From Chitinophagaceae bacterium (lineage in GTDB: Bacteria; Bacteroidota; Bacteroidia; Chitinophagales; Chitinophagaceae), in assembly GCA_008080615.1 (NCBI GenBank), contig VIKJ01000054.1, positions 1 through 11,680 of the forward strand: DNA of 11,680 nucleotides, in the 5' to 3' direction. This document shows, piece after piece, positions 1 to 6,497 of this stretch (its first letter is position 1; every line of letters starts with the position of its first letter). The notes beneath the pieces are model-generated. The model saw only the letters and a list, made by a program, of their open reading frames with translations, had not been told where the DNA came from and made no database searches. The translations under genes and the position numbers were made by a program.

Positions 1-1
1 T

Positions 2-100
2 AATAGCTTTGTTTTGAAATCTATTCAGGCCAGAATAACGGGATTAATCCTTAATTACCTGCCACTGCCGGCCAGCAGCAATAAAAAAGGACGTTGGTAG
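2..100 (+). other. Possible C-terminal end of an upstream gene
   Basis: A plus-strand frame is open from the window edge at base 2 to a TAG at 98-100 (33 codons, ending S-N-K-K-G-R-W). A hairpin overlaps the stop codon, as would fit the end of a gene. I recognise no family, and 33 codons can be open by chance. The minus strand is also open for about 50 codons across 44-190 without a good start, so the coding status is undecided. The stretch at 60-80 is more GC-rich than the surroundings. From 113 to 238 I see nothing I can name; no convincing promoter for the gene at 239 is visible. Confidence 0.2.
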
Positions 101-112
101 TAACGATACTAC
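97..112. repeat. Small perfect inverted repeat GTAGTA-ACGA-TACTAC
   Basis: The arms GTAGTA (97-102) and TACTAC (107-112) are perfect complements around the 4-base loop ACGA. It is followed by TTGGGGTTT, a poor T-tract, so it would be a weak terminator at best. The word TACTACTT (107-114) recurs in the strong hairpin after the next gene (624-631). Confidence 0.5.
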
Positions 113-238
113 TTGGGGTTTAAACATGTACAGCCCAGCCAAAAGCGAAACTGGAAATCTTGCAGTATAATCAATCAAAAACACCGCTGAATATTAAACC
201 CAAGGCGAGAAAAAGGGTTAAATCAAAAAATTATAAAA

Positions 239-586
239 ATGAAAAAGATTGTTATCTTACTAATTGCTGTTTTCGGTTTTACATTTAGCCAAGCAGCCAC
301 GATAGAAAAGAAATCCTCACCTACTTTTGAGACACAAAAAGCGAAAAAAGTTGATTCGAAAGACAAAAAGAAAATTTTAAAAGTTGAAGTAAACAAAAAG
401 TTTTTTGCCTGTGCAACAGGTGTTGGAACAATATCGGGGAGCTGTTGGGCAATCGACCTATCCATTGAACACTGTTGTGACTGTGAATATAATGTTGCCT
501 TTATGATCGCAACTATGTCCGCGCAATCTCAGGTTGGGAATTATGCATGGTTATTAAACATCTTAGAAGCTGAAATGCCATGTTAA
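239..586 (+). CDS. Small secreted cysteine-rich protein, unknown family
   Basis: 115 residues. Residues 1-19 form a signal peptide: two lysines, a hydrophobic stretch, then S-Q-A with likely cleavage before or after A20. The mature part begins with a lysine-rich polar stretch (24-54, many K and D). It is followed by a compact C-terminal half with six cysteines at 58, 69, 79, 80, 82 and 115, including the cluster C-C-D-C. The last residue is a cysteine. Six cysteines in an exported protein suggest disulphides or metal binding, but I recognise no family and assign no function. The ATG at 239 follows an A/T-rich leader, as is common in Bacteroidota. A strong terminator hairpin lies 18 nt after the stop, so this gene probably makes its own short transcript with some read-through into the GLPGLI gene. 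It could be a secreted peptide or toxin-like substrate of the next two genes, but that is inference from position only. Confidence 0.75.
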   Translation: MKKIVILLIAVFGFTFSQAATIEKKSSPTFETQKAKKVDSKDKKKILKVEVNKKFFACATGVGTISGSCWAIDLSIEHCCDCEYNVAFMIATMSAQSQVGNYAWLLNILEAEMPC

Positions 587-603
587 TTTGTTTATATTAA
601 TTC

Positions 604-634
604 AAGTAGTAGGCTTTTAAGCCTACTACTTTTA
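604..634 (+). terminator. Strong hairpin terminator after the cysteine-rich gene
   Basis: A perfect 13-base inverted repeat: AAGTAGTAGGCTT (604-616) and AAGCCTACTACTT (619-631) with almost no loop, followed by TT and then AAAA. It lies between the small gene and the GLPGLI gene on the same strand, so it could be a partial terminator that sets the ratio of the two products. The flanking A and T tracts could let it act in both directions. Confidence 0.75.
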
Positions 635-646
635 AAATTTGTAAAA

Positions 647-1492
647 ATGAAACTGATCCTATCGATATTTTTTTTCCTACTATTTCTAAACAATTCGAAT
701 GCACAAATGATTCAAAGTGGACGGGCTATTTATAGTTTCAGTCATATTAAAGACACTTTATCACCTGCGAATAGATATACAGAAGAAATGGCACTTTTTT
801 TTAACATGAAACAATCGAGCTATTTTAGCTATACAAAATTTTATGGAGATTCAATCTTGCAGACCAGGTTTAAAATTGTAGAAACAGGAGGAAAAATAAG
901 TGAAGAGGAGTTTAAAGAGGCTGTAAAATTTAAAATGACTACCCCGGAAAACTTATATTTTAACTTTGAAGAAGGTAAATTTGTTTTTACACACCCATGG
1001 ATTGGGGAAACACTTGCTATTGAAAATAAAGCAGACATTATTAAATGGCAACTACAAGATTCAACTAAAACAATAGAAGGATTAATATGCTTTAAAGCGC
1101 TTTGCCGTTTCAAAGGAAGAAATTATGAAGTTTGGTATTGCCCAGAAATTCCAACAAAAGCCGGACCTTGGAAGTTGAATGGACTTCCAGGATTAATTAT
1201 TCAAGCAAATGACCAAAGCGGGAGTATCTCATTCAACCTAAAATCATTAAATTATTCAAAAGAAATACTTTCTCTGATTAATCCTCCAACTTTAGTAAGA
1301 CAGGTATCACAAGAGCAGTTTAATAAACTAAAAATGGGGTTATTGCAAAATCCCCAAGCATACATAAATGCCGCTGTAAGTGGAAGCTCCGTATCAAACT
1401 CTAATGATAAAGTAGAAGTACGCAAAACAGATGCTTCAGCACCAAAACCAAAATCAAGAGTCAATAATCCGATTGAATTGAACAACGATTAA
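647..1492 (+). CDS. GLPGLI family secreted protein
   Basis: 281 residues. Signal peptide 1-19/20 (hydrophobic run, then N-A-Q). The family-defining motif G-L-P-G-L-I is at residues 179-184, preceded by a proline/tryptophan region (Y-C-P-E-I-P at 164-169 and G-P-W-K-L-N at 173-178) that matches how the motif usually occurs. The C-terminal N-P-I-E-L at 274-278 also resembles GLPGLI family tails. The family is common in Bacteroidota and has no established biochemical role. Three cysteines (148, 153, 165) sit just before the motif. The stop is only 5 nt upstream of the barrel gene, so the two are almost certainly co-transcribed and probably work together in the envelope. GLPGLI genes often neighbour this kind of barrel protein, which supports the pairing. 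The ATG at 647 gives an intact signal peptide and is the natural start. Confidence 0.9.
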   Translation: MKLILSIFFFLLFLNNSNAQMIQSGRAIYSFSHIKDTLSPANRYTEEMALFFNMKQSSYFSYTKFYGDSILQTRFKIVETGGKISEEEFKEAVKFKMTTPENLYFNFEEGKFVFTHPWIGETLAIENKADIIKWQLQDSTKTIEGLICFKALCRFKGRNYEVWYCPEIPTKAGPWKLNGLPGLIIQANDQSGSISFNLKSLNYSKEILSLINPPTLVRQVSQEQFNKLKMGLLQNPQAYINAAVSGSSVSNSNDKVEVRKTDASAPKPKSRVNNPIELNND

Positions 1493-1497
1493 AACGA

Positions 1498-4158
1498 ATG
1501 TCAAAAAATATTTTTTTATTTATTTTAATAACAATTTTATTCAGTTGTTTTTATAGTCAAAAATTATTTGCTCAATATCAACTCAAAGGCATTGTTACTA
1601 GTGCTAAAAAAGAGCCACTTTCGAATGCAAGTGTAAAAGTTAAACCCATTCATCAAAATAAAATTGTTTCGTATTCATTTACAAACCAAAATGGGCTATT
1701 CACTTTAGAGCTAAATAAACAGTCTTTAGATAGTTTAGAAATAGAAATTTCTTGTATCGGTTATCAAACCCAAAAAGCACAGTTAAAAGGCTTATCGTTT
1801 GATAATATTCTAATTGATTTAGAAACAACCATCCACAAACTTCCAGAAGTTAGGGTGAAGAGCAATCCAGTAATTGAAAAAAAAGATACATTAAGTTATA
1901 CTATTAAACCCTTTACGCAGGCAACCGATGCAGTTATTGGTGATGTGTTGAAAAGGATACCGGGAATTGAAGTGACAGAATCAGGGGTAATTAAATTTCA
2001 AGGGCGTGCGATTAACAGATATTACATTGAAGGTTTAAATTTATTAGACGATAAATACAATGTGGCCAATAGAAACATACCTGCGACATCTGTTGAGAAA
2101 GTTCAAATACTAGAAAACCATCAACCGATTAAAATATTGGATAGTGTTAGTTTTTCAAATCAGGCTGCACTAAACCTTATTTTAACGGATAAGGCAAGAG
2201 GAAGAATTATTGGGCGGTTGAAACTTGGGGCAGGTATAAGCCCTTTATTACTAGATAATGAAATTAATCCAATGAAGTTTAATAAAAATACACAGTTTAT
2301 TAACTCCTATAAGTATAATAATACAGGTATTAATTATTCTGATGAACTAACATTGTTAAATAGTTCTAACATAAGCAGCAACTTTGTTTCAAATACAACC
2401 GAGAATCCACTTTTATCAATACCGTCTGCAAATATTCCTAGGACAAATACTCAGCGATTCTTATTTAATAATAGCCACACGTTAACTTTTAATCAGCTGT
2501 ATAAGTCGAAAACTGATGTGAACATCAAAACAAATTTTGATTTTATAGTTGACAAGCAAAATCAAAATAACAGCAACATGAATACCATTTATTTTCCAAA
2601 CGATACAATACAGTTTAAGGAAAGTCAGGCACTTAATTTAGAAAAAATATTATCCAGATTTTTTTTTACAGTTGAGAAAAATACAAAAAACTATTTCTTT
2701 TTAAATGCTTTCAAAATTCAATACTTAAAAAATAGAAACTTTGGTCAACAAAACACAACACTTAATACCACTCAATCTTTCCTTAACAATCATATTAGCT
2801 TCTTAAATAATGGAAATTTCATCAATAAAAAAGGAAGTACTTTAATTGTGGGCAATTATCAGGTTAGCTATTCTAATATGCCGCAAAGTCTTTCTATTTT
2901 ACCGGGCATCTATGATTCCATTTTCAATTTTGGAAATGTTTACGATGAACTTTTACAAAAATTAAAGATAAAAACTTTTTATGCAGGTGCTGAATTGGGT
3001 TTGAGTCGAAGATTCAATAACATCTCATTCCAAAATACTGTTTCAGCAAATTTTACTAACCAAAACTTTACCAGTAATCTTTTAAAATTGTATTCAGGAA
3101 AATACGATAGCGTATCCTATAATTTTAACAACCAAATCGATATTCATCAGTATTTAATCACCAACACTTTCAGCTTGTCTTACAAAATACGGAATGCCAA
3201 AGTTAGCCTTTCAGTGCCTGTCGCATATATTGATCAGAAATATCAATACACTATTAAAGATACTTCGAACAAGAGACTATTCTATAACTATAACTTATCC
3301 GTCCAAATACCTTTTACAAGCCGTATAAGCACTTACTTAAGCAGTAGCTTATCTACTTATTATACATCACCATATTTTTCAACCAATAACACAATACTTT
3401 CAAATTATAGAATGTTACAAAATAATGCTGGCATTTTCAATAACAACAAATCATTTACCAACTCTTTGCTTATTAACTATAAAGACGCTCTTAAAATAAT
3501 CTTTGCTTCAATTGGTGTAACACAGGAAAAATTTACGCAACCTTTCATTTACAACAACTTGTTTATAGGAAACTTATCAATTATGGAAGCGCTATTATTT
3601 AACAATACAAATAGTTCTTGGAATGTTGGTGGCAGAATTAGCAAGTACTTTATATCATTGAAAACATCATTAGTGCTCGGTTTATCGTATAAAAGAACAG
3701 AGAATTTTCAAATGAACAAAAATATACTCAGTATTTCTAATGTTAATTCATTAAATATAAATAGCACAATTAGTTCCAAAATCGGTTCAATGATAATCGA
3801 TCATTCTCTTCAGTATCAAAGAATTTTAAGCGGTATAAATCAAACATTAGCCCCAAGCTTCTTACTGAATCAAACCATCTCCAATAGTATTGTTTTTTCA
3901 GAATTTAGTTATATAAAAATCAATGTTGAACAAAGCTATTTCAAAAGACCGGGAGCAACTGAACGGAATTTCTTCTTCATAGATTTATCGTTTAAAAGGA
4001 AATTAAAAAATAAAAAAATAGATATTGAAGCCAACTGGTTAAATATTTTAAACACCAATAACTTCGAAACTTTAAGCTTTTCTGCCAATAATAGAACACA
4101 GAGTTTTTATGTTCTAAGACCAGCTCAAGCAATGCTTAAAGTTGCTTTCAATTTTTAA
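1498..4158 (+). CDS. Outer-membrane beta-barrel protein with CarboxypepD_reg-like and TonB-plug-like domains
   Basis: 886 residues. Signal peptide to about residue 25 (L-F-A before Q26). Residues 27-110 look like a CarboxypepD_reg-like beta-sandwich (G-I-V-T-S-A then P-L-S-N-A-S-V-K-V, ending in L-I-D-L). The linker L-P-E-V-R-V follows at 115-120, then a plug-like region at about 125-235 (D-V-L-K-R-I-P-G-I-E-V at 149-159, Y-I-E-G-L at 176-180). The rest is an asparagine-, serine- and aromatic-rich beta-barrel that ends in A-F-N-F, a typical outer-membrane C-terminus. This is the architecture of Bacteroidota TonB-dependent-receptor-like proteins, but I see no clear SusD partner or TonB box, so active TonB-dependent import is not proven. 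The gene starts 5 nt after the GLPGLI gene. Its base composition is clearly more AT-rich than the rimP-infB cluster. The substrate is unknown. It could export, import or anchor the small secreted protein upstream, but this is only inference from order. Confidence 0.85.
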   Translation: MSKNIFLFILITILFSCFYSQKLFAQYQLKGIVTSAKKEPLSNASVKVKPIHQNKIVSYSFTNQNGLFTLELNKQSLDSLEIEISCIGYQTQKAQLKGLSFDNILIDLETTIHKLPEVRVKSNPVIEKKDTLSYTIKPFTQATDAVIGDVLKRIPGIEVTESGVIKFQGRAINRYYIEGLNLLDDKYNVANRNIPATSVEKVQILENHQPIKILDSVSFSNQAALNLILTDKARGRIIGRLKLGAGISPLLLDNEINPMKFNKNTQFINSYKYNNTGINYSDELTLLNSSNISSNFVSNTTENPLLSIPSANIPRTNTQRFLFNNSHTLTFNQLYKSKTDVNIKTNFDFIVDKQNQNNSNMNTIYFPNDTIQFKESQALNLEKILSRFFFTVEKNTKNYFFLNAFKIQYLKNRNFGQQNTTLNTTQSFLNNHISFLNNGNFINKKGSTLIVGNYQVSYSNMPQSLSILPGIYDSIFNFGNVYDELLQKLKIKTFYAGAELGLSRRFNNISFQNTVSANFTNQNFTSNLLKLYSGKYDSVSYNFNNQIDIHQYLITNTFSLSYKIRNAKVSLSVPVAYIDQKYQYTIKDTSNKRLFYNYNLSVQIPFTSRISTYLSSSLSTYYTSPYFSTNNTILSNYRMLQNNAGIFNNNKSFTNSLLINYKDALKIIFASIGVTQEKFTQPFIYNNLFIGNLSIMEALLFNNTNSSWNVGGRISKYFISLKTSLVLGLSYKRTENFQMNKNILSISNVNSLNINSTISSKIGSMIIDHSLQYQRILSGINQTLAPSFLLNQTISNSIVFSEFSYIKINVEQSYFKRPGATERNFFFIDLSFKRKLKNKKIDIEANWLNILNTNNFETLSFSANNRTQSFYVLRPAQAMLKVAFNF

Positions 4159-4197
4159 AAGAAGGTGGTTTGAACCTAAAAAATAATACAGGATTAG

Positions 4198-4446
4198 CTA
4201 TTTCACTTCCTCAAACTCAATATAATCATCTCGCTTAGGTGGGGTGCTATTGGTGGGCTTGGCTTGCTCGGGCTTTTGCTCGGCATTGTATTGGGCATAC
4301 TGTTTTTGTTGAAATGCCTGTTGTTGCTGCATTTCACTCATTTTCTTTTTTAATTGGCTGGCTGTTTTAGTAACGGGTACTACCAATTCAAAAATGAACC
4401 TGTAAGCCAGGTAAATCATCAAACACCAAAATAATATCTTAAACAT
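4198..4446 (-). CDS. Short single-pass membrane protein, DUF4834-like
   Basis: 82 residues on the minus strand. A hydrophobic N-terminal segment (residues 2-26, with aromatic and leucine residues) should be one membrane anchor. It is followed by a basic, glutamine-rich, probably coiled or disordered stretch (30-60) and an acidic end D-Y-I-E-F-E-E-V-K. A short anchor plus an acidic tail of this form resembles the small DUF4834 proteins of Bacteroidota. I make that match from memory of the pattern and am only moderately sure. No function is known. It is convergent with the barrel gene (39 nt between the stops) and divergent from rimP, with about 170 nt between the two starts. No TAnnTTTG promoter is visible for it on the minus strand. 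The ATG at 4446 gives the full anchor. Confidence 0.7.
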   Translation of the reverse strand: MFKILFWCLMIYLAYRFIFELVVPVTKTASQLKKKMSEMQQQQAFQQKQYAQYNAEQKPEQAKPTNSTPPKRDDYIEFEEVK

Positions 4447-4528
4447 AAGAGGTTAAAAGTACCCAAAAAGGGGTCATTGGGGCCAAAACGATTGTTAAAA
4501 TGCGCTAAAATCGTACCAGCGGTAAAAA

Positions 4529-4561
4529 TTTGGAGTTTAATGCCCTGTTTTCGTATATTTG
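4529..4561 (+). promoter_or_regulatory. Bacteroidota-type promoter of the rimP-nusA-infB cluster
   Basis: TTTG at 4529-4532 and TATATTTG at 4554-4561 match the Bacteroidota -33/-7 consensus TTTG and TAnnTTTG, separated by 21 bases. Transcription should begin near 4566, giving a leader of about 50 nt before the rimP ATG. The same arrangement with the same spacing occurs before marR. Confidence 0.65.
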
Positions 4562-4579
4562 CAGCAGCAAAGAATCAAC

Positions 4580-4614
4580 AGAAGGGAACGACTATCGTTC
4601 CCTTCTCCTTTTTT
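4580..4614 (+). promoter_or_regulatory. Terminator-like hairpin in the rimP leader (candidate attenuator)
   Basis: AGAAGGGAACGA (4580-4591) and TCGTTCCCTTCT (4595-4606) form a perfect 12-base stem around the loop CTA. Two C and six T (4609-4614) follow, and the rimP ATG is at 4618. By form this is an intrinsic terminator, but it sits about 14 nt after the predicted transcription start and 3 nt before the first gene. That position fits a leader attenuator better than a gene end, because no plus-strand gene ends just upstream. Confidence 0.7.
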
Positions 4615-4617
4615 AAT

Positions 4618-5088
4618 ATGGCAACAGATCCAAATATTTCTACAATTGAAAAGATGCTAGAAGCAATTCTGGCAGATGAACCAGCCTTTTTTTTGGTATC
4701 CTTAACCATTAAGCCCACCAATAATATCAAGGTATTTGTAGATGGGGATGAGGGTATTAAGATAGAAAGATGCGTTTCTTACAATAGAAGATTGTACAAA
4801 CAAATTGAGGAAGCAGGCATTTATCCAGAAGGAGATTTTTCTTTAGAAGTGTCTTCTCCTGGTATTGAGGAACCCTTGAAATTGCACCGCCAATATGTAA
4901 AAAATATTGGTAGAACAATAGAGGTAAAGCTGGCAGATGGATCAGAAAAAGAAGGAGTTTTAGCCTCAGTAACAACAACAGAAATAACTCTTACTGTAAC
5001 AACTGGTAAGGGAAAAAAAGCAGTAACCGAGCAGTTGGTTATTCCTTTTGAAAATATAAAATCAACAACCGTTCAAATTAAATTTTAG
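4618..5088 (+). CDS. rimP: Ribosome maturation factor RimP
   Basis: 156 residues, normal length for RimP, a cytoplasmic factor for 30S subunit assembly. The N-terminal alpha/beta domain carries V-F-V-D-G-D-E-G at 39-46 and the signature L-E-V-S-S-P-G-I-E-E-P-L at 77-88. The C-terminal part (about 93-156) is the SH3-like domain, ending with I-P-F-E-N-I-K. The frame is open back to a TTG at 4477, but that 47-residue extension runs through the promoter and the leader hairpin. The ATG at 4618 (M-A-T-D-P) is therefore the start, and it matches the usual RimP length. nusA follows after 20 nt, and the order rimP-nusA-infB is conserved across bacteria. Confidence 0.95.
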   Translation: MATDPNISTIEKMLEAILADEPAFFLVSLTIKPTNNIKVFVDGDEGIKIERCVSYNRRLYKQIEEAGIYPEGDFSLEVSSPGIEEPLKLHRQYVKNIGRTIEVKLADGSEKEGVLASVTTTEITLTVTTGKGKKAVTEQLVIPFENIKSTTVQIKF

Positions 5089-5108
5089 CAGACACAAAAA
5101 ACAGCACC

Positions 5109-6359
5109 ATGGCCAGTATCAATCTAATAGAAGCGTTTCAGGAATTTAAAGACGCAGAAAGCATAGATCGTCCTACGATGATGAAAGTAGTGGAAGATGT
5201 ATTTAAAACCTTGCTTCGTAAAAAATTTGGTAGTGATGAAAACTTCGACGTAATCGTAAATGCCGAAAAAGGAGATTTGGAAATCATCCGTCGCCGTATG
5301 ATTGTAGAAGATGGTGAAGTAATGGATCCTTTGGCTGAGATTGCTTATACCGATGCTGCTAAGATTGAACCCGATTTTGAAGTAGGTGAAGAATTATATG
5401 AAGAAGTAGATATTTTAGACTTTGGACGCCGTGCTATATTGGCCGCAAAACAAACGCTGGCAAGCCGTATCAGCGATTTGAAGAAAAATGCATTGGTTAA
5501 AAAATACGAAGATAGAATTGGTGAAATCATCAGTGCCGAAGTATACCAAGTTTGGAAAAAAGAAGTGTTATTATTAGATGAGGAAGGCAATGAATTGATT
5601 CTTCCAAAATCGGAGCAAATTCCACAAGACTATTTTAAGAAGGGAGAGAATATCCGTGCTGTAATTGCTCGTGTAGACATGAAGAATAATTCACCTGTAA
5701 TTATTTTAAGTAGAACTAGTCCGCTGTTCTTATCTAAATTATTAGAGATTGAAGTTCCAGAAATATTCGACGGTTTAATTGCCATTAAGAAAATTGTTCG
5801 TGATCCAGGAGATCGTGCAAAAGTGGCTGTAGAATCTTACGACGATCGTATTGATCCAGTAGGTGCTTGTGTAGGTATGAAGGGTAGCCGTATTCACGGA
5901 ATTGTTCGTGAATTAAAGAATGAAAATATTGATGTGATTAATTTCACCACCAATACCCAATTATTGATCCAGCGTTCATTAACGCCTGCCAAGATCAGTT
6001 ATATGGAATTGGATAATGATAAGAAACAAGCCAATGTGTACTTGAAAGCAGATCAGGTTTCATTAGCAATTGGTCGCAGAGGGGTTAACATCAAATTAGC
6101 TTGTGAATTAACAGGTTATGAAATTGATGTGTATCGCGAAGACGAAGAAGTGAATGATGAGTTTGATATTGATATGGACGAGTTCAGCGATGAAATTGAA
6201 CCATGGATTATTGATGAGTTTAAGAAAATTGGTTGTGATACCGCTCGCAGTATTCTCAAGTTAACTGCTGATGAACTGGAAAGAAGAACCGACTTGGAGC
6301 GTGAAACAATTGACGATGTGAGAAAGGTATTACAAGAAGAATTTGATAGAGAAGAATAA
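5109..6359 (+). CDS. nusA: Transcription termination/antitermination factor NusA
   Basis: 416 residues, the length usual for NusA proteins without the extra C-terminal repeats of E. coli. The order is an N-terminal RNA-polymerase-binding domain (1-130), an S1 domain (about 134-202) and two KH domains. The KH GXXG loops are visible as G-M-K-G at 256-259 and G-R-R-G at 322-325. A short acidic, helical C-terminal part (345-416) resembles a helix-hairpin-helix region (W-I-I-D-E-F-K-K-I-G-C). NusA binds elongating polymerase and nascent RNA and modulates pausing, intrinsic termination and antitermination. It is 20 nt after rimP and so co-transcribed. In E. coli NusA takes part in control of its own operon, which is relevant to the leader hairpin before rimP. 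The gene is intact. Confidence 0.97.
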   Translation: MASINLIEAFQEFKDAESIDRPTMMKVVEDVFKTLLRKKFGSDENFDVIVNAEKGDLEIIRRRMIVEDGEVMDPLAEIAYTDAAKIEPDFEVGEELYEEVDILDFGRRAILAAKQTLASRISDLKKNALVKKYEDRIGEIISAEVYQVWKKEVLLLDEEGNELILPKSEQIPQDYFKKGENIRAVIARVDMKNNSPVIILSRTSPLFLSKLLEIEVPEIFDGLIAIKKIVRDPGDRAKVAVESYDDRIDPVGACVGMKGSRIHGIVRELKNENIDVINFTTNTQLLIQRSLTPAKISYMELDNDKKQANVYLKADQVSLAIGRRGVNIKLACELTGYEIDVYREDEEVNDEFDIDMDEFSDEIEPWIIDEFKKIGCDTARSILKLTADELERRTDLERETIDDVRKVLQEEFDREE

Positions 6360-6375
6360 GCAGCTAATTAGCACG

Positions 6376-6383
6376 TATCTTTG
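6376..6383 (+). promoter_or_regulatory. Possible -7 element for an internal infB promoter
   Basis: TATCTTTG fits TAnnTTTG exactly and lies 17 nt after the nusA stop. No TTTG occurs at the expected distance upstream; the nearest, at 6342-6345, is 30 bases away. The promoter is therefore weak or not real. If used, transcription would start near 6388 and the mRNA would carry the repeat-rich spacer as its leader. Confidence 0.3.
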
Positions 6384-6408
6384 TCTTGGAGCTGAAGAAG
6401 CCCTAAGA

Positions 6409-6484
6409 CATGGATTGGTGCCAATATGAAGATGTCCATGGACAATAGTCCATAATCCATGGGCAACGCGTTTGGACCATGGAC
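6409..6484. repeat. CCATGG-rich structured spacer before infB
   Basis: CCATGG occurs three times, at 6436-6441, 6457-6462 and 6477-6482 (spacing 21 and 20). The first sits in the perfect palindrome GTCCATGGAC (6434-6443). GTCCATGG (6434-6441) can pair with CCATGGAC (6477-6484), or ATGGAC (6438-6443) with GTCCAT (6448-6453) around AATA. CATGGA at 6409-6414 and ATTGGTGCCAAT at 6414-6425 add further inverted pairs. Related 7-base units start at 6434, 6448 and 6455, so part of this may be a degenerate heptamer repeat. Confidence 0.65.
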
Positions 6485-6497
6485 TTAAAAACAAAGA

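Noticed and set aside
4..11. TAGCTTTG matching the -7 consensus
   Set aside because: The -33 position is outside the window, and the next start codon is more than 200 bases away with a hairpin between.
4159..4197. Possible terminator between the convergent barrel gene and small membrane gene
   Set aside because: Only short imperfect pairing (GGTT/AACC) is present, with no T-tract on either strand.
4477..4617. A 47-residue N-terminal extension of RimP from a TTG at 4477
   Set aside because: It would span the promoter and the leader hairpin, and RimP proteins have normal length from ATG 4618.
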